Shown: positions 1 through 7,567, numbered from the stretch's first letter. The stretch is 46,159 nucleotides of DNA from an uncultured Neomegalonema sp. (GCA_937911325.1 CALDSD010000097.1:1-46159); one strand, 5' to 3'. Program-made: numbers and translations. The notes: generated from the sequence alone by a model not told the origin.

Positions 1-48
1 TCAGCCCAGTTAGGGTCACGTTCCTGAGCGTGACCCTAACTGGGCTGA
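1..48. repeat. Perfect 20-bp inverted repeat (hairpin) at the window edge
   Basis: Bases 1-20 are the exact reverse complement of bases 29-48, with an 8-base spacer (21-28). A 20-bp perfect stem is longer than most intrinsic terminators and has no T-run, so it may instead be a transposon end, an inverted-repeat pair or an mRNA hairpin. It lies directly upstream of the broken propeller-like frame, which makes a disrupted gene boundary plausible. The sequence left of base 1 is not available, so the partner element cannot be identified. Confidence 0.6.
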
Positions 49-1181
49 TGTTGGGTTTCTCCGCGGTGCCTATCGGCATGTACCGCAGAGAGCTTTTGGG
101 GGAAGACTGGCGGCTAAACGAATTAATGCTTCTTGCGCTCGACGCCTATAGCGGCGCCGTGATTGCTGTTGATGCGTTCAAAGAGACGGTCACAGGACGG
201 ACTTCGATACTCGGCGACGCCACAGGCATACTGTAATCGCGCTCCAACCTGATGCTGCTCGTCGTCGATGCTGTAGAACGAAGACTCACTATTCTGCGTG
301 ATCCGCAAAGCGCAAGAACGCAAACCATCGACTTGAACTTCGAGCCAACGCTGGCGTCTCTATCGGAGGATGGCTCACGCATCGCCTTGGCCGATTGGTC
401 AACGGGCGTTCTTGTCATCCTCGACAGCCGGGATGGCCGGGAAGTTCAGCGATTCAGTGGATTGGAGGGCGCCCACGGGCTGCTATTCAATCGCGACGGA
501 ACTGGGCTGTTCATCCCAATTGTAGATCAACCCCGGATCGCGCACGTCGATCTTCATCGGATGAACTTTTTGCCCGATCTGCGCTTGCCTGTCGCCAAAG
601 GTGTCGACCGACTTGTGCGGACCGATGACGGCAGCACGGGGATGGCCCTTACTCCGGTGGATGGAGACGCAACCGTATTTGTCGTTGATTTCGATGGCCA
701 CCATTCGCCAATCGCATGCTCAGTTCCATCGCCAGTTGCTCGCGCCGTGGCCGATTATTCTGCGCCTCGGTTTTACGCCGCCTCGGCTTGGGAACCGGAA
801 CTGTATCTACTCGCCGATAGTGGAGAGCTGCACGCGACGTTCCACACCGGCGGCCCCTTGCTTGACGAGGTTGTCGTCGTTCCAGGAGATGGACGAGTGT
901 TGGGGCTGAGCTTAGACCATCAGACAGCCCTAATCTTTGATCCCTCGGGGCTCTCGTCTCCAATCGCTGTCGACATACCTGGCGCGCCGATGGCGATGTA
1001 CATCCATTCAGAAAGCCGAAAGGCGTTTTTCGCGCTGGCCGATGAGAATGCTATCGGGGTTCTAGATCTCGTGAAACCGTTCGGTTCGTCGAACCCACCG
1101 GAAGTCCGAAAGATTAGTCTTCGAGACGATAACGCGACTGGCTTCGCGGTCACCGATAGCAGCGGCATTTGTCATACTTGA
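30..1181 (+). pseudogene. Beta-propeller-like protein interrupted by an in-frame TAA
   Basis: The frame open from about base 30 stops at TAA (234-236). It continues in the same frame without another stop to 1181, with an ATG at 252. Residues on both sides of the stop have the same texture: repeated short beta-strand blocks with Asp at turns (around LALDAYSGAVIAVDAF before the stop, and IALADWSTGVLVILDS and GLFIPIVDQPRIAHVDL after it). This is typical of YVTN/WD-like propellers. The 309-codon part from 252 could be translated alone, but it would begin mid-blade, has no clear signal peptide and has no obvious ribosome site. I read this as a 5'-damaged gene whose beginning is lost at the hairpin. 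A short intact protein from 252 is the alternative. No specific family is recognised. Confidence 0.5.
252..1181 (+). CDS. Hypothetical beta-propeller-like protein (309 aa, probably N-truncated)
   Basis: This is the longest intact part of the interrupted frame described for 30-1181. It is rich in alternating hydrophobic strands and D-G or D-S turns, consistent with a seven-bladed propeller of the YncE/40-residue-repeat type. No catalytic motif, lipobox or transmembrane segment is visible. It is followed after about 125 bases by the SbmA-like transporter in the same direction, but no operon link is obvious. The C-terminus near DDNATGFAVTDSSGICHT looks like a last blade strand. Function is unknown. 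Confidence 0.45.
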   Translation: MLLVVDAVERRLTILRDPQSARTQTIDLNFEPTLASLSEDGSRIALADWSTGVLVILDSRDGREVQRFSGLEGAHGLLFNRDGTGLFIPIVDQPRIAHVDLHRMNFLPDLRLPVAKGVDRLVRTDDGSTGMALTPVDGDATVFVVDFDGHHSPIACSVPSPVARAVADYSAPRFYAASAWEPELYLLADSGELHATFHTGGPLLDEVVVVPGDGRVLGLSLDHQTALIFDPSGLSSPIAVDIPGAPMAMYIHSESRKAFFALADENAIGVLDLVKPFGSSNPPEVRKISLRDDNATGFAVTDSSGICHT

Positions 1182-1307
1182 AATAAGACGACAAAGTCGT
1201 CGGGTCTGGATCGCTCGGCCATTGATCGTTGTTGAAGCATTGCGGCTTCGTTTGGTCGCGGATGCGGAATGCGCGGCTGAGAGTCCCTCCCTGCGAAAGC
1301 CTGCGCA

Positions 1308-2528
1308 ATGTTTCACTCTTTTTTTCCAAGCCCGCGACTGTTCGTTTTCTCGGGCGCGTTTTGGGGACTCGCCTGCATCCTGATCTGGAACCTGGGTGTT
1401 TACGACTGGGGCGATCGGCTGGGCATCGCGGCGCTCTTTGGTTGGGATCCACAGCGCGTTTGGCTCTATGAGTTCAATGCGTTGTGCTACCTCTTATTCG
1501 CTGGATTTTGGTACTGGTGGGCCCCCCACCCGTGGGCGCGCTGGTCGGTGGCTGGATCGACGCTGATCGTCTTCGCAACCTGGTTTCAGGTGCAGCTCGA
1601 CGTTATGGTCAACGAATGGTTCGGCACGTTTTACAACACTATTCAAAAAGCTTTGACTGAGCCGAACTCGGTCGACGTGAGCGACTACTACCTGCAGCTG
1701 GCGACCTTTCTTCAGATTGCAACGATTTACATCCTCACCGCAGTCATCGTTGCGTTTTTTACATCGCACTATGTGTTCCGTTGGCGCACGGCGATGAACG
1801 ATCACTACGTCGCGCTTTGGCCCAAGATCCGTCACATCGAGGGTGCGTCGCAGAGGGTCCAAGAAGACACCATGCTTTTCGCGAAGATCATGGAATCGCT
1901 CGGCTCTCGGCTGATCGACGCAGTGATGACGTTGATCGCGTTTCTGCCAATCCTGTGGACCTTGTCCTCACATATCAAAGTCCTGCCAATTGTCGGCGAA
2001 GTGCCGCAGGCGCTAGTCTTTGTCGCAATCCTATGGTCGGTTTTCGGCACCACTTTGCTAGCGCTCGCCGGCTACCGACTCCCCGGGCTTGAGTTCCGCA
2101 ATCAGCGGGTTGAGGCAGCGTTCCGGAAGGAGTTGGTTCTTGGCGAGGATGATGCGAACCGCGCAGCTCCTCCAACGCTCACCGACCTTTTCGCCAATGT
2201 CCGAAAGAACTACTTCCGGATTTACTTGAACTATCTGTATTTCAACATCGCGCGCTACAGCTATCTCCAAGCAGGCGCGATCCTTCCATACGTTGCGCTC
2301 GGACCGACGATCGTGGCCGCCGGCTTCACCCTAGGCGTAATGCAGCAGATATTGCGAGCGTTTCAGCGGGTCGAGAACTCGTTCCAGTTTCTTGTGTTCT
2401 CCTGGACGACGATCGTCGAGCTCATCTCGATCTATAAACGTCTTTCGGCTTTTGAACGCGCGATCGCCGGAGACGAGCAGGCTGCCATCGAATTTGAAGC
2501 AGATAAGGTTAGTCCAACGTCGAGTTAG
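1308..2528 (+). CDS. sbmA: SbmA/BacA-family peptide antibiotic transporter
   Basis: The 406-residue inner-membrane protein matches the SbmA/BacA family in length and layout. It has several hydrophobic segments (roughly residues 10-30, 58-75, 80-100, 130-160, 205-260 and 320-380) and conserved-looking aromatic stretches, such as the VNEWFGTFYNTIQKAL region (about 100-115) and the late NYLYFNIARYSYLQAGAILPY region. The family are proton-driven dimeric importers of peptides (microcins, proline-rich peptides, bleomycin, NCR peptides in rhizobia), and lack the ATPase domain of related ABCD proteins. None is visible here. The start follows a purine-rich stretch and opens with MFHSFFPSPRLFVFSG, as expected for a cytoplasmic N-terminus. 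It stands alone. The symbol bacA is used in rhizobia. Confidence 0.88.
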   Translation: MFHSFFPSPRLFVFSGAFWGLACILIWNLGVYDWGDRLGIAALFGWDPQRVWLYEFNALCYLLFAGFWYWWAPHPWARWSVAGSTLIVFATWFQVQLDVMVNEWFGTFYNTIQKALTEPNSVDVSDYYLQLATFLQIATIYILTAVIVAFFTSHYVFRWRTAMNDHYVALWPKIRHIEGASQRVQEDTMLFAKIMESLGSRLIDAVMTLIAFLPILWTLSSHIKVLPIVGEVPQALVFVAILWSVFGTTLLALAGYRLPGLEFRNQRVEAAFRKELVLGEDDANRAAPPTLTDLFANVRKNYFRIYLNYLYFNIARYSYLQAGAILPYVALGPTIVAAGFTLGVMQQILRAFQRVENSFQFLVFSWTTIVELISIYKRLSAFERAIAGDEQAAIEFEADKVSPTSS

Positions 2529-2642
2529 TTCAGCGCACTCGCTCGGCATGTCGCGTCAGGCAGGGGCTAAGTGGCTGACTGACCGACAGCTTTTGACCGT
2601 ATAGCGAGGACGTCTATCAAGGCTGAGGCGCATGCAACGCAG

Positions 2643-2975
2643 TTAGGGGTTGCATCGACGATCGAGTTTGGGCTTTCGCCGCGGGGCATCGGGACGCAGT
2701 CGAGTTGCGCTCGCTTTGCCGAAATCCGACGCCAAGACTCGCCAGTCGGTCCAAGCGGCGCGGCGCGTTAAGAAGTGAGCGATCTGCTCGGAACTGGCAT
2801 CGCTCCTTTTTACGAGCCGAAGCACAGCGACCGGGCATAGCTTGGATCGGCTGTTCCGGATGGCGTCGGCGACACATTCTGGCAATTGATCAAAGGCGCT
2901 CCATTGGAGATCTTTTGGATTTCGCAAACCGCGGATGCCAGGCGTAAGTCGATTATTCCCGCGAGGTGATTTCAT
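2643..2975 (-). CDS. Possible small hypothetical protein (110 aa)
   Basis: A 110-codon frame opposite in direction to sbmA. The middle (residues about 20-60, around DLQWSAFDQLPECVADAIRN) has a pattern recalling short alphaproteobacterial proteins of the DUF6525 type, where a 'x-aW-x-LP-x-ALRxAI' helix is common. This is an impression only. The basic C-terminus looks like read-through into non-coding sequence, and no strong ribosome site is seen. It may be a decayed gene or a chance frame. Confidence 0.25.
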   Translation of the reverse strand: MKSPRGNNRLTPGIRGLRNPKDLQWSAFDQLPECVADAIRNSRSKLCPVAVLRLVKRSDASSEQIAHFLTRRAAWTDWRVLASDFGKASATRLRPDAPRRKPKLDRRCNP

Positions 2976-3120
2976 TCGTCGTCTAACAAAGAATATCGAC
3001 CTATCTTGTCGAAGATGGCCATCCCGAAGTGCTGGCGTCGGCGCATCTGGCGGTGGCGTCTTGACGATGTTTGCAAGCGCTCAGAAGGAGTTTGGCTTTC
3101 TGAGACTCTAAAGCGATATC

Positions 3121-3133
3121 GTTATATTATAAC
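3121..3133. promoter_or_regulatory. AT-rich perfect palindrome, possible operator
   Basis: GTTATA-T-TATAAC is a perfect palindrome of 6-bp arms with one central base, sitting in an AT-rich patch (about 3114-3135) of otherwise GC-rich DNA. This is the usual look of a dimeric regulator site or a promoter region. No gene with a clear start follows closely, so its target is unknown. Confidence 0.3.
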
Positions 3134-3412
3134 ATGATGGCTGGATGAAGTGAGATTTTGCGGGCCGACGCGATCGTGGCCGCGGAGCTCCGGTGACGCC
3201 ATGCCGAGGCCAAGATGTCTTGCAACGAGCGGCAAATCCGCTGTTCGCGGCTCTTGGTCCGTCCCTTTTATCGCCCACGTCGTCTCTTGCGTCAGCAGTC
3301 GTCAAATGAGCCGAGGCCCTCGTTCGAGACGGTCGTTGCCGAGTGACGCTCCCGGCCGAAAAATGACCGTGAAGGCCTAGTTCGCCGGCGAGCTTCGCTG
3401 GTTTTTAAAAGA

Positions 3413-3426
3413 CTGATTTTGATCAA
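3413..3426 (+). promoter_or_regulatory. FNR/NnrR-type box upstream of nnrU
   Basis: CTGATTTTGATCAA matches the FNR/DNR/NnrR consensus TTGAT-N4-ATCAA at 9 of 10 defined bases. It lies about 210 bases upstream of the nnrU-like gene. NnrU-type genes are classically controlled by NnrR or FNR in denitrifying alphaproteobacteria, so the pairing is biologically consistent. The distance is long for direct class II activation, which implies a leader or an unseen small gene in between. Confidence 0.55.
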
Positions 3427-3635
3427 TATACGCCGTGCGGCGTTGTGCTACCCGGCGCTTATGAGCGCGCTCATTGCAAAGAGCGTAATCAACGCAAAAA
3501 ACTACGTTGATCGGCAAAAACGCATTCTGGTCATGGTTTTCTATCAGACGATCAAAGGTGTCTCGACGACATTTCTAATATGGACACCGCTCATGTTGAC
3601 AAGGCCGCATTGATGTTGATTTCGACCATCGCCCG

Positions 3636-4346
3636 ATGCGCATGACGTCTTGGCTTGAGTTTGCATCAGCATACTTGCTTTTCCTTGCGACTCACCGCGC
3701 GCCGACAATCCCATCCGTGCGGCAGGCTGTGGTGGATCACGTTGGCGAAACTTCGTTCGCAATCGCCTATTCGCTACTGTCGCTTGCGTTGTTCTCGTGG
3801 CTCATCATTGCGGCGGGTCGAGCGCCATACGTTGAGCTGTGGTCGTTTGAGCTTTGGCACGCTTGGGCTCCAATGCTCGCTATGCCTGTCGCCATCGGGC
3901 TCCTTGTTTGGTCGTTTGGGGCGCCAAACCCATTGAGTTTCGGCGGCGGCGCCTCTGATAACTTCGATCCCGAGCGTCCAGGCCCCGTCGGCTTTGCTCG
4001 GCACGGCCTGCTTTGGGCTCTGGCGATTTGGTCGGCCGCACATATTCCGCCGAACGGCGACTTGGCGCACGTCATTTTGTTCGGCGGCTTCGCGGCTTTC
4101 TCCGTAATTGGGATGTATGTGATCGACCGCCGGAAACAGAGACAACTTGGTCAAAAAAAATGGCGGCAACTTGCGGCGAACACCTCATTCTGGCCGGGGC
4201 AATCGATTATCGAGCGGCGCTGGGCGCCAAAACCTCCATTTCGGTTACTCAACCAGTTTACGCGCGCCGTCGTCGCCGCGTTAGTCTTCGCCGTATTACT
4301 CGGCGGCCATGCGGTGATAATCGGAGTCAAACCATGGCCCTGGTAG
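3636..4346 (+). CDS. nnrU: NnrU family membrane protein
   Basis: A 236-residue integral membrane protein with about six hydrophobic helices (near residues 8-20, 40-60, 78-95, 122-140, 145-160 and 210-230). It carries the NnrU-type sequence texture: an early ATHRAPTIPSVRQ stretch, RHGLLWALAIWSAAH around 120-135, and a C-terminal RRWAPKPP loop before the last helix. NnrU-family proteins are linked to nitric-oxide/nitrite respiration but also occur in non-denitrifiers. The family is related to isoprenoid-pathway membrane proteins (Z-ISO). No nitrite or NO reductase genes are present here. An alternative start two codons downstream is equally possible, since no clear Shine-Dalgarno is seen. It overlaps or abuts the DUF454 gene (4-base gap), so the two are probably co-transcribed. 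Confidence 0.82.
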   Translation: MRMTSWLEFASAYLLFLATHRAPTIPSVRQAVVDHVGETSFAIAYSLLSLALFSWLIIAAGRAPYVELWSFELWHAWAPMLAMPVAIGLLVWSFGAPNPLSFGGGASDNFDPERPGPVGFARHGLLWALAIWSAAHIPPNGDLAHVILFGGFAAFSVIGMYVIDRRKQRQLGQKKWRQLAANTSFWPGQSIIERRWAPKPPFRLLNQFTRAVVAALVFAVLLGGHAVIIGVKPWPW

Positions 4347-4350
4347 CTGT

Positions 4351-4719
4351 ATGAAGCGGATTTTGTGGCTCTTCCTCGGACTGATTGCGCTTCTTCTCGG
4401 ACTCATCGGCGCTGTGCTTCCGCTATTGCCTACAACTCCGTTCGTGCTCGTCGCTTTGTTCGCTTTTGCCCGCTCGTCGCCGAGACTACACGCGTGGTTG
4501 GTCAATCACCCGCGCTTATCCACGTCGATAAGAAACTGGAACGAAGAGGGAGCCATCAGCTGGCAGGCGAAACGCGCAGGGCTCTTCGCTATGGTTCTCG
4601 CGCTTCTGATTAGCTGGGCTCTGGGCGTCAGCGTCACGGCGCTAATCCTTCAAGCGCTGGTCTTAGCTTGCGCCGCTGCGTTTATCTTATCGCGACCTAC
4701 GCCCTCATCCGGCGGCTGA
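4351..4719 (+). CDS. YbaN/DUF454 family inner-membrane protein
   Basis: A 122-residue protein beginning with a hydrophobic helix followed by the family signature: G-x-x-G-A-V-L-P-L-L-P-T-T-P-F at about residues 19-32. Then follow FAFARSSPRLHAWL and an NHPRLSTSIRNWNEEGAI loop, with two more helices after residue 75. These features define the YbaN/DUF454 family, whose function is unknown. Members often sit beside nnrU or FNR-controlled respiratory genes. The start is 4 bases past the nnrU stop, indicating translational coupling. Confidence 0.85.
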   Translation: MKRILWLFLGLIALLLGLIGAVLPLLPTTPFVLVALFAFARSSPRLHAWLVNHPRLSTSIRNWNEEGAISWQAKRAGLFAMVLALLISWALGVSVTALILQALVLACAAAFILSRPTPSSGG

Positions 4720-4851
4720 AAAGCGTGTGCAACCACAACATATGAAGAACCCCACGGGCGACTTTGAGCCGCGCTGCACCAGTCGGGTTCGGGCCCATTG
4801 CAACTGGTCCGATGCGGGCGCCAAAGGTCCGCTTTGCAGTGTTGGGATGCC

Positions 4852-6057
4852 TCAATCGAACCGTTTACGCCATCTCTCGCAGCGTTCTGCGTCCCGCAGT
4901 TCATAAGCTTCCAGTGCGGCTGCGGGGCTTAGCTCGAATTGAGCTTCGGTTTCTTCTCCCAGGGCGGTCAATCGCATGGAGTACCAAGCCGTGACACCTC
5001 CGCGCGGCGGCGAATCGAATACCGGAAACTCAGGATCACCGCCCACATCGCTCAACCAAACGTTCGCTAGCGACGGGTGCAACACCATTGCACGGGCAAG
5101 GCTGATGGCATCAGCCGCGCCCTCCTTCAGTGCTTTTACAGCTTGACCCCTCGTCTCGAACCCACCGGTCAGCATGATCGGAATGGAGGTGACGTCTTGA
5201 GCACGCCTGGCGAATTCGATGAAGTAAGGCCCGGATGAAGATGTGCCATCGGAACTCGATTCCGCGCCGGGGAAGTAAGTACCGCCGCTGATGTCGATCA
5301 GGTCTACCGATGTACCGTCGAGCAGCCGCACGACCTCCAGGGCATCGTCCGTCGTCAGACCGCCTACCAGCTTGTCGGTCGAGTTGATCTTGATGCCAAT
5401 CGGGTAAGCTGGCCCGACAGCCTGTCGAACCGCGTCGATCACCTCGCGGACGACGCGGAAACGCCCAGCGACCGCACCGCCATAGGCATCGGTCCGGTGA
5501 TTGAACAGAGGTGACAGAAACTGGCTGAACAGAAACCCGTGACCGGCGTGGATCAGGACGCCGCCAAATCCTGCCTGCTGTGCCAGGGCCGCCGCTTGCG
5601 CGTAGGTTTGGGGTAGTTCATGGATTTCATCCAATGACATGCCGTCGCATTGCAGCCCTTCAACATCCAAAGGAGATGGCCCTTTGGGGTTGCTGATTGG
5701 AGCATGCGCGAGCGCCCCGGCATGGCCTAGTTGCGGCCAGATATGCGCGCCGTTCACCGACCCGCGCCCCGCCAGTTCCTGCATGGCGGGCAAATCCGCG
5801 TCAGGCACCAGCACGAGATTGCCGGGTTTTTCTGGATAGTGCGGGCTCGTCTGCACCTCTCCAATCAGGGAGACCGCCGCGCCCCCCTCCGCCCACCGTT
5901 CATAGAGACGCATCTGCGCTTCGGTCGGGTTGCCGACGCCATCACCAAGCGAGTCGGACATCGCCGACTTGATCAACCGGTTCTTCAACCGAGCACCGCA
6001 CGGCAGGTCAAGTGGCTGCGCCAACAGGTTCTTCGGATCAGAGTCATTCTGGGTCAC
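4852..6057 (-). CDS. Old Yellow Enzyme-family FMN oxidoreductase (NADH:flavin oxidoreductase)
   Basis: A TIM-barrel FMN enzyme of the OYE family. It has the N-terminal PCGARLKNRLIKSAMSD FMN-binding stretch, the family signature HAGHGFLFSQFLSP followed by NHRTDAYGG, and a phosphate-binding LTGGFETRGQA loop. The family reduces alkenes or other electrophiles with NAD(P)H; the substrate here is unknown. Two starts are possible. An ATG at 6126 has an AGAGAGG ribosome site 10 bases after the arsR stop. A GTG at 6057 is preceded by GGAAAG. I favour 6057 because the stretch between them contains a second copy of the arsR operator (6069-6084), which would otherwise be coding. It lies downstream of the ArsR gene in the same direction and is probably repressed by it. 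Confidence 0.8.
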   Translation of the reverse strand: MTQNDSDPKNLLAQPLDLPCGARLKNRLIKSAMSDSLGDGVGNPTEAQMRLYERWAEGGAAVSLIGEVQTSPHYPEKPGNLVLVPDADLPAMQELAGRGSVNGAHIWPQLGHAGALAHAPISNPKGPSPLDVEGLQCDGMSLDEIHELPQTYAQAAALAQQAGFGGVLIHAGHGFLFSQFLSPLFNHRTDAYGGAVAGRFRVVREVIDAVRQAVGPAYPIGIKINSTDKLVGGLTTDDALEVVRLLDGTSVDLIDISGGTYFPGAESSSDGTSSSGPYFIEFARRAQDVTSIPIMLTGGFETRGQAVKALKEGAADAISLARAMVLHPSLANVWLSDVGGDPEFPVFDSPPRGGVTAWYSMRLTALGEETEAQFELSPAAALEAYELRDAERCERWRKRFD

Positions 6058-6068
6058 TTCATCTTTCC

Positions 6069-6084
6069 ATCGGTATATTTCGAT
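6069..6084 (-). promoter_or_regulatory. Second ArsR-type operator, upstream of the OYE gene
   Basis: On the minus strand this reads ATCGAAATATACCGAT. It matches the arsR-promoter palindrome at 6448-6463 (ATCGAAATATCTCGAT) at 14 of 16 bases. Both are bounded by the same inverted ATCG/CGAT ends. Finding the motif only before these two adjacent genes suggests one regulator controls both. Confidence 0.6.
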
Positions 6085-6136
6085 AATTCGCTTCGACCTG
6101 ACGGGGCCTGCTGCCTCGGCATTCAACCTCTCTGGA

Positions 6137-6445
6137 TCAGGACTTCAAAAGCTCGTCTTGGACGGCAGTAATGAACGCTTGGATGTTCTCTTCATCGCGC
6201 CGGTAAAACGTCCACTGGCCGTGGCGTTCCGCAATCACGAAACCAGCCTGCTTCAGCAGGCCCATATAGTTCGAGATTGTTGACTGAGAGAGCTTCGCCT
6301 TCTCTTGGATATACGCGACGCAGACGCCTTCTAGGTCCTCGTGACCCGGCAGCGCGGGAGGAAAGCTCGAACGGTCCTTGAGCCACTCCAGAATCCTGCG
6401 GCGGATAGGGTTGTTCAGAGCCGCTATCGACTTTTCAATGTCCAT
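6137..6445 (-). CDS. ArsR-family winged-helix transcriptional regulator
   Basis: From ATG 6445 the protein is 102 residues, standard for ArsR. It has an N-terminal helix SIAALNNPIRRRILEWL, a recognition region LSQSTISNYMGLLKQAGFV and a wing HGQWTFYRRDE. A longer frame reaches 6568, but its extra 41 residues are low-complexity and run through the promoter, so the internal Met is chosen. A single Cys lies in GVCVAYIQEKAKLS just before the recognition helix. A redox or electrophile sensor would fit the oxidoreductase target, but the classical metal-binding ELCVCDL motif is absent. It is likely an autoregulated repressor of itself and the OYE gene, with stop-to-start spacing of 10 or 79 bases depending on the OYE start. 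Confidence 0.85.
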   Translation of the reverse strand: MDIEKSIAALNNPIRRRILEWLKDRSSFPPALPGHEDLEGVCVAYIQEKAKLSQSTISNYMGLLKQAGFVIAERHGQWTFYRRDEENIQAFITAVQDELLKS

Positions 6446-6447
6446 TA

Positions 6448-6480
6448 ATCGAAATATCTCGATATACGACTTAAAGTCAA
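6448..6480 (-). promoter_or_regulatory. arsR promoter with overlapping palindromic operator
   Basis: On the minus strand, TTGACT (6475-6480) is followed after 17 bases by ATATTT (6452-6457), a plausible -35/-10 pair. The near-palindrome at 6448-6463 (ATCG...CGAT ends, 14 of 16 bases symmetric) covers the -10, which is the expected position for repressor occlusion. The predicted start of transcription falls almost on the ATG at 6445 and no ribosome site is visible, so the mRNA may be leaderless. Confidence 0.5.
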
Positions 6481-6975
6481 GACCCAGTCTTGAAGCCTTC
6501 AAAGCGGACCATAGGCCAAAGGCAGCAAAGCCCGCAGAGCGGACCTTGAGCTCGCAGTAATCTAGCATCTTCAGCTAACGTCCGTTTCGGTTGGCCGCAG
6601 CGCAGCATCCGAGGATCGATGTGAACGTCAGGAATGGGCCGATACCAGTCCTTGGTTCCTAGACCACTGTCGCCGTCGTCAGGTCTGCTAGTGCCCCTAA
6701 GCGGTCATCGGTGTCGACACTTTCGATGTCGGCTACCAGCTCGAGTGCTGGCGTTGTCAGCAAAAATAGCGAAGTTCTACCCATCGCCTTCGACACAACT
6801 TTCCCGGCGCGCCCAACGACACTGGTGTAACCGAAGAAGTGGATCAGAACCTTCGCAAGGTTGTTCTCCCATAAAGTCGTACGAAAAATATCTCCGGGGA
6901 ACCGGCACGGCTTGGCGACTGCCGACCTTCACTAGCGGGGTGCGTGGAACTGGTTCTGTTTGGATTAAGTTGAGC

Positions 6976-7020
6976 GAGCGACATGCCAAATGTTCCACGT
7001 AAACACTTGGCATGTCGCTC
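6976..7020. repeat. Long inverted repeat (14-bp perfect arms plus 4 bp)
   Basis: Bases 6976-6989 pair perfectly with 7007-7020. Inside, TGTT (6991-6994) pairs with AACA (7002-7005) across a single A-C mismatch, leaving a 7-base loop. Beyond the arms, GTTGAGCG upstream would continue pairing with the downstream arm if a 4-base AGCG duplication were removed. No T-run follows. It could be a regulatory hairpin or the remnant of a mobile-element end. Confidence 0.5.
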
Positions 7021-7325
7021 AACACGGTTGTACGCCCCCACACCGCCACCAACGCAATAAGTTCCACCATATGTCGCGTTTATAGAGAGCGCGCGTTTTT
7101 CGCCTTGAGCGCGCAACTGAGGTTAGCATTGGTCAACTCTCGCGGGCTTTGTCCAGCGCCGGCCGCAACACAGATCGCCTCTGGCTCATTGAGCGTTTAT
7201 CGTCGCGAAGTCGAGGCTCTGTTTCTTTTGCCTGCCCGAAGCACCCAAAAGAACACGAGCCAGATCGACGCTAGTCCGCTGAATTTAAGAGATAATACCG
7301 CACAGCCCTGTCTCTTGTCAGGGAG

Positions 7326-7358
7326 AGGTCGAGAGTTCAAATCTCTCCGGAAGCACCA
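7326..7358 (+). tRNA. Partial tRNA-like 3' half (T-arm, acceptor 3' strand, CCA)
   Basis: The segment has AGGTC as variable loop, then a perfect 5-bp T-stem (7331-7335 with 7343-7347) enclosing TTCAAAT, which fits the TTCRANY consensus. A 7-base acceptor strand CGGAAGC, discriminator A and CCA (7356-7358) follow. The matching 5' acceptor GCTTCCG is not found at the expected distance upstream, and the anticodon stem is poor. This is therefore a remnant, not a working tRNA. Such 3' halves are left at integrase attachment sites. The amino-acid identity cannot be assigned. Confidence 0.5.
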
Positions 7359-7360
7359 CA

Positions 7361-7380
7361 GCGCATCCGACAGGATGCGC
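7361..7380 (+). terminator. Perfect 8-bp hairpin after the tRNA remnant
   Basis: GCGCATCC (7361-7368) pairs with GGATGCGC (7373-7380) around a GACA loop, two bases after the CCA end of the tRNA-like segment. The position is where a tRNA terminator would sit, but no T-run follows, so it may be non-functional. Confidence 0.35.
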
Positions 7381-7567
7381 GCGATCATCACGACATTTCA
7401 TGGCGACAGCGGGTGCGAGGGCGAAACCGTGAGAGCCTTCCGCTATGGAGACGTTTATCCCACGGCAACCGCCTTCGCCGGCGCCTCCGACGAGACGGTC
7501 TAGCCGGCCGTCGCGCTGGCTGGGCGCAAACCTTGAACCTCGCGCGCGTCGTCATGCGACAACGGGT

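Larger units (their letters stand above)
2529..3635. other. Gene-poor interval between sbmA and nnrU
   Basis: About 1.1 kb with no convincing gene. It contains one weak minus-strand candidate (2643-2975), a perfect AT-rich 13-bp palindrome (3121-3133), an FNR-type box (3413-3426) and a second 7-bp inverted repeat (3488-3494 with 3505-3511). Short open frames elsewhere in it have no ribosome site and an ordinary random composition. Confidence 0.5.
6481..7567. other. Gene-free interval with structured elements
   Basis: About 1.1 kb in which I see no credible protein gene; open frames here lack ribosome sites and family resemblance. It holds a long imperfect hairpin (6976-7020), a tRNA-like 3' half (7326-7358) and a perfect 8-bp stem immediately after it (7361-7380). 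The interval marks the change from the AT-richer left part to the GC-rich right part of the window. Confidence 0.5.

Noticed and set aside
7283-7358. A complete functional tRNA ending at 7358
   Set aside because: The 5' acceptor GCTTCCG and a pairing anticodon stem are absent; only the 3' half is convincing.
7012-7503. A 163-codon plus-strand frame through the tRNA-like remnant
   Set aside because: Runs across the hairpin arm and tRNA remnant, has no ribosome site and no protein-like pattern.
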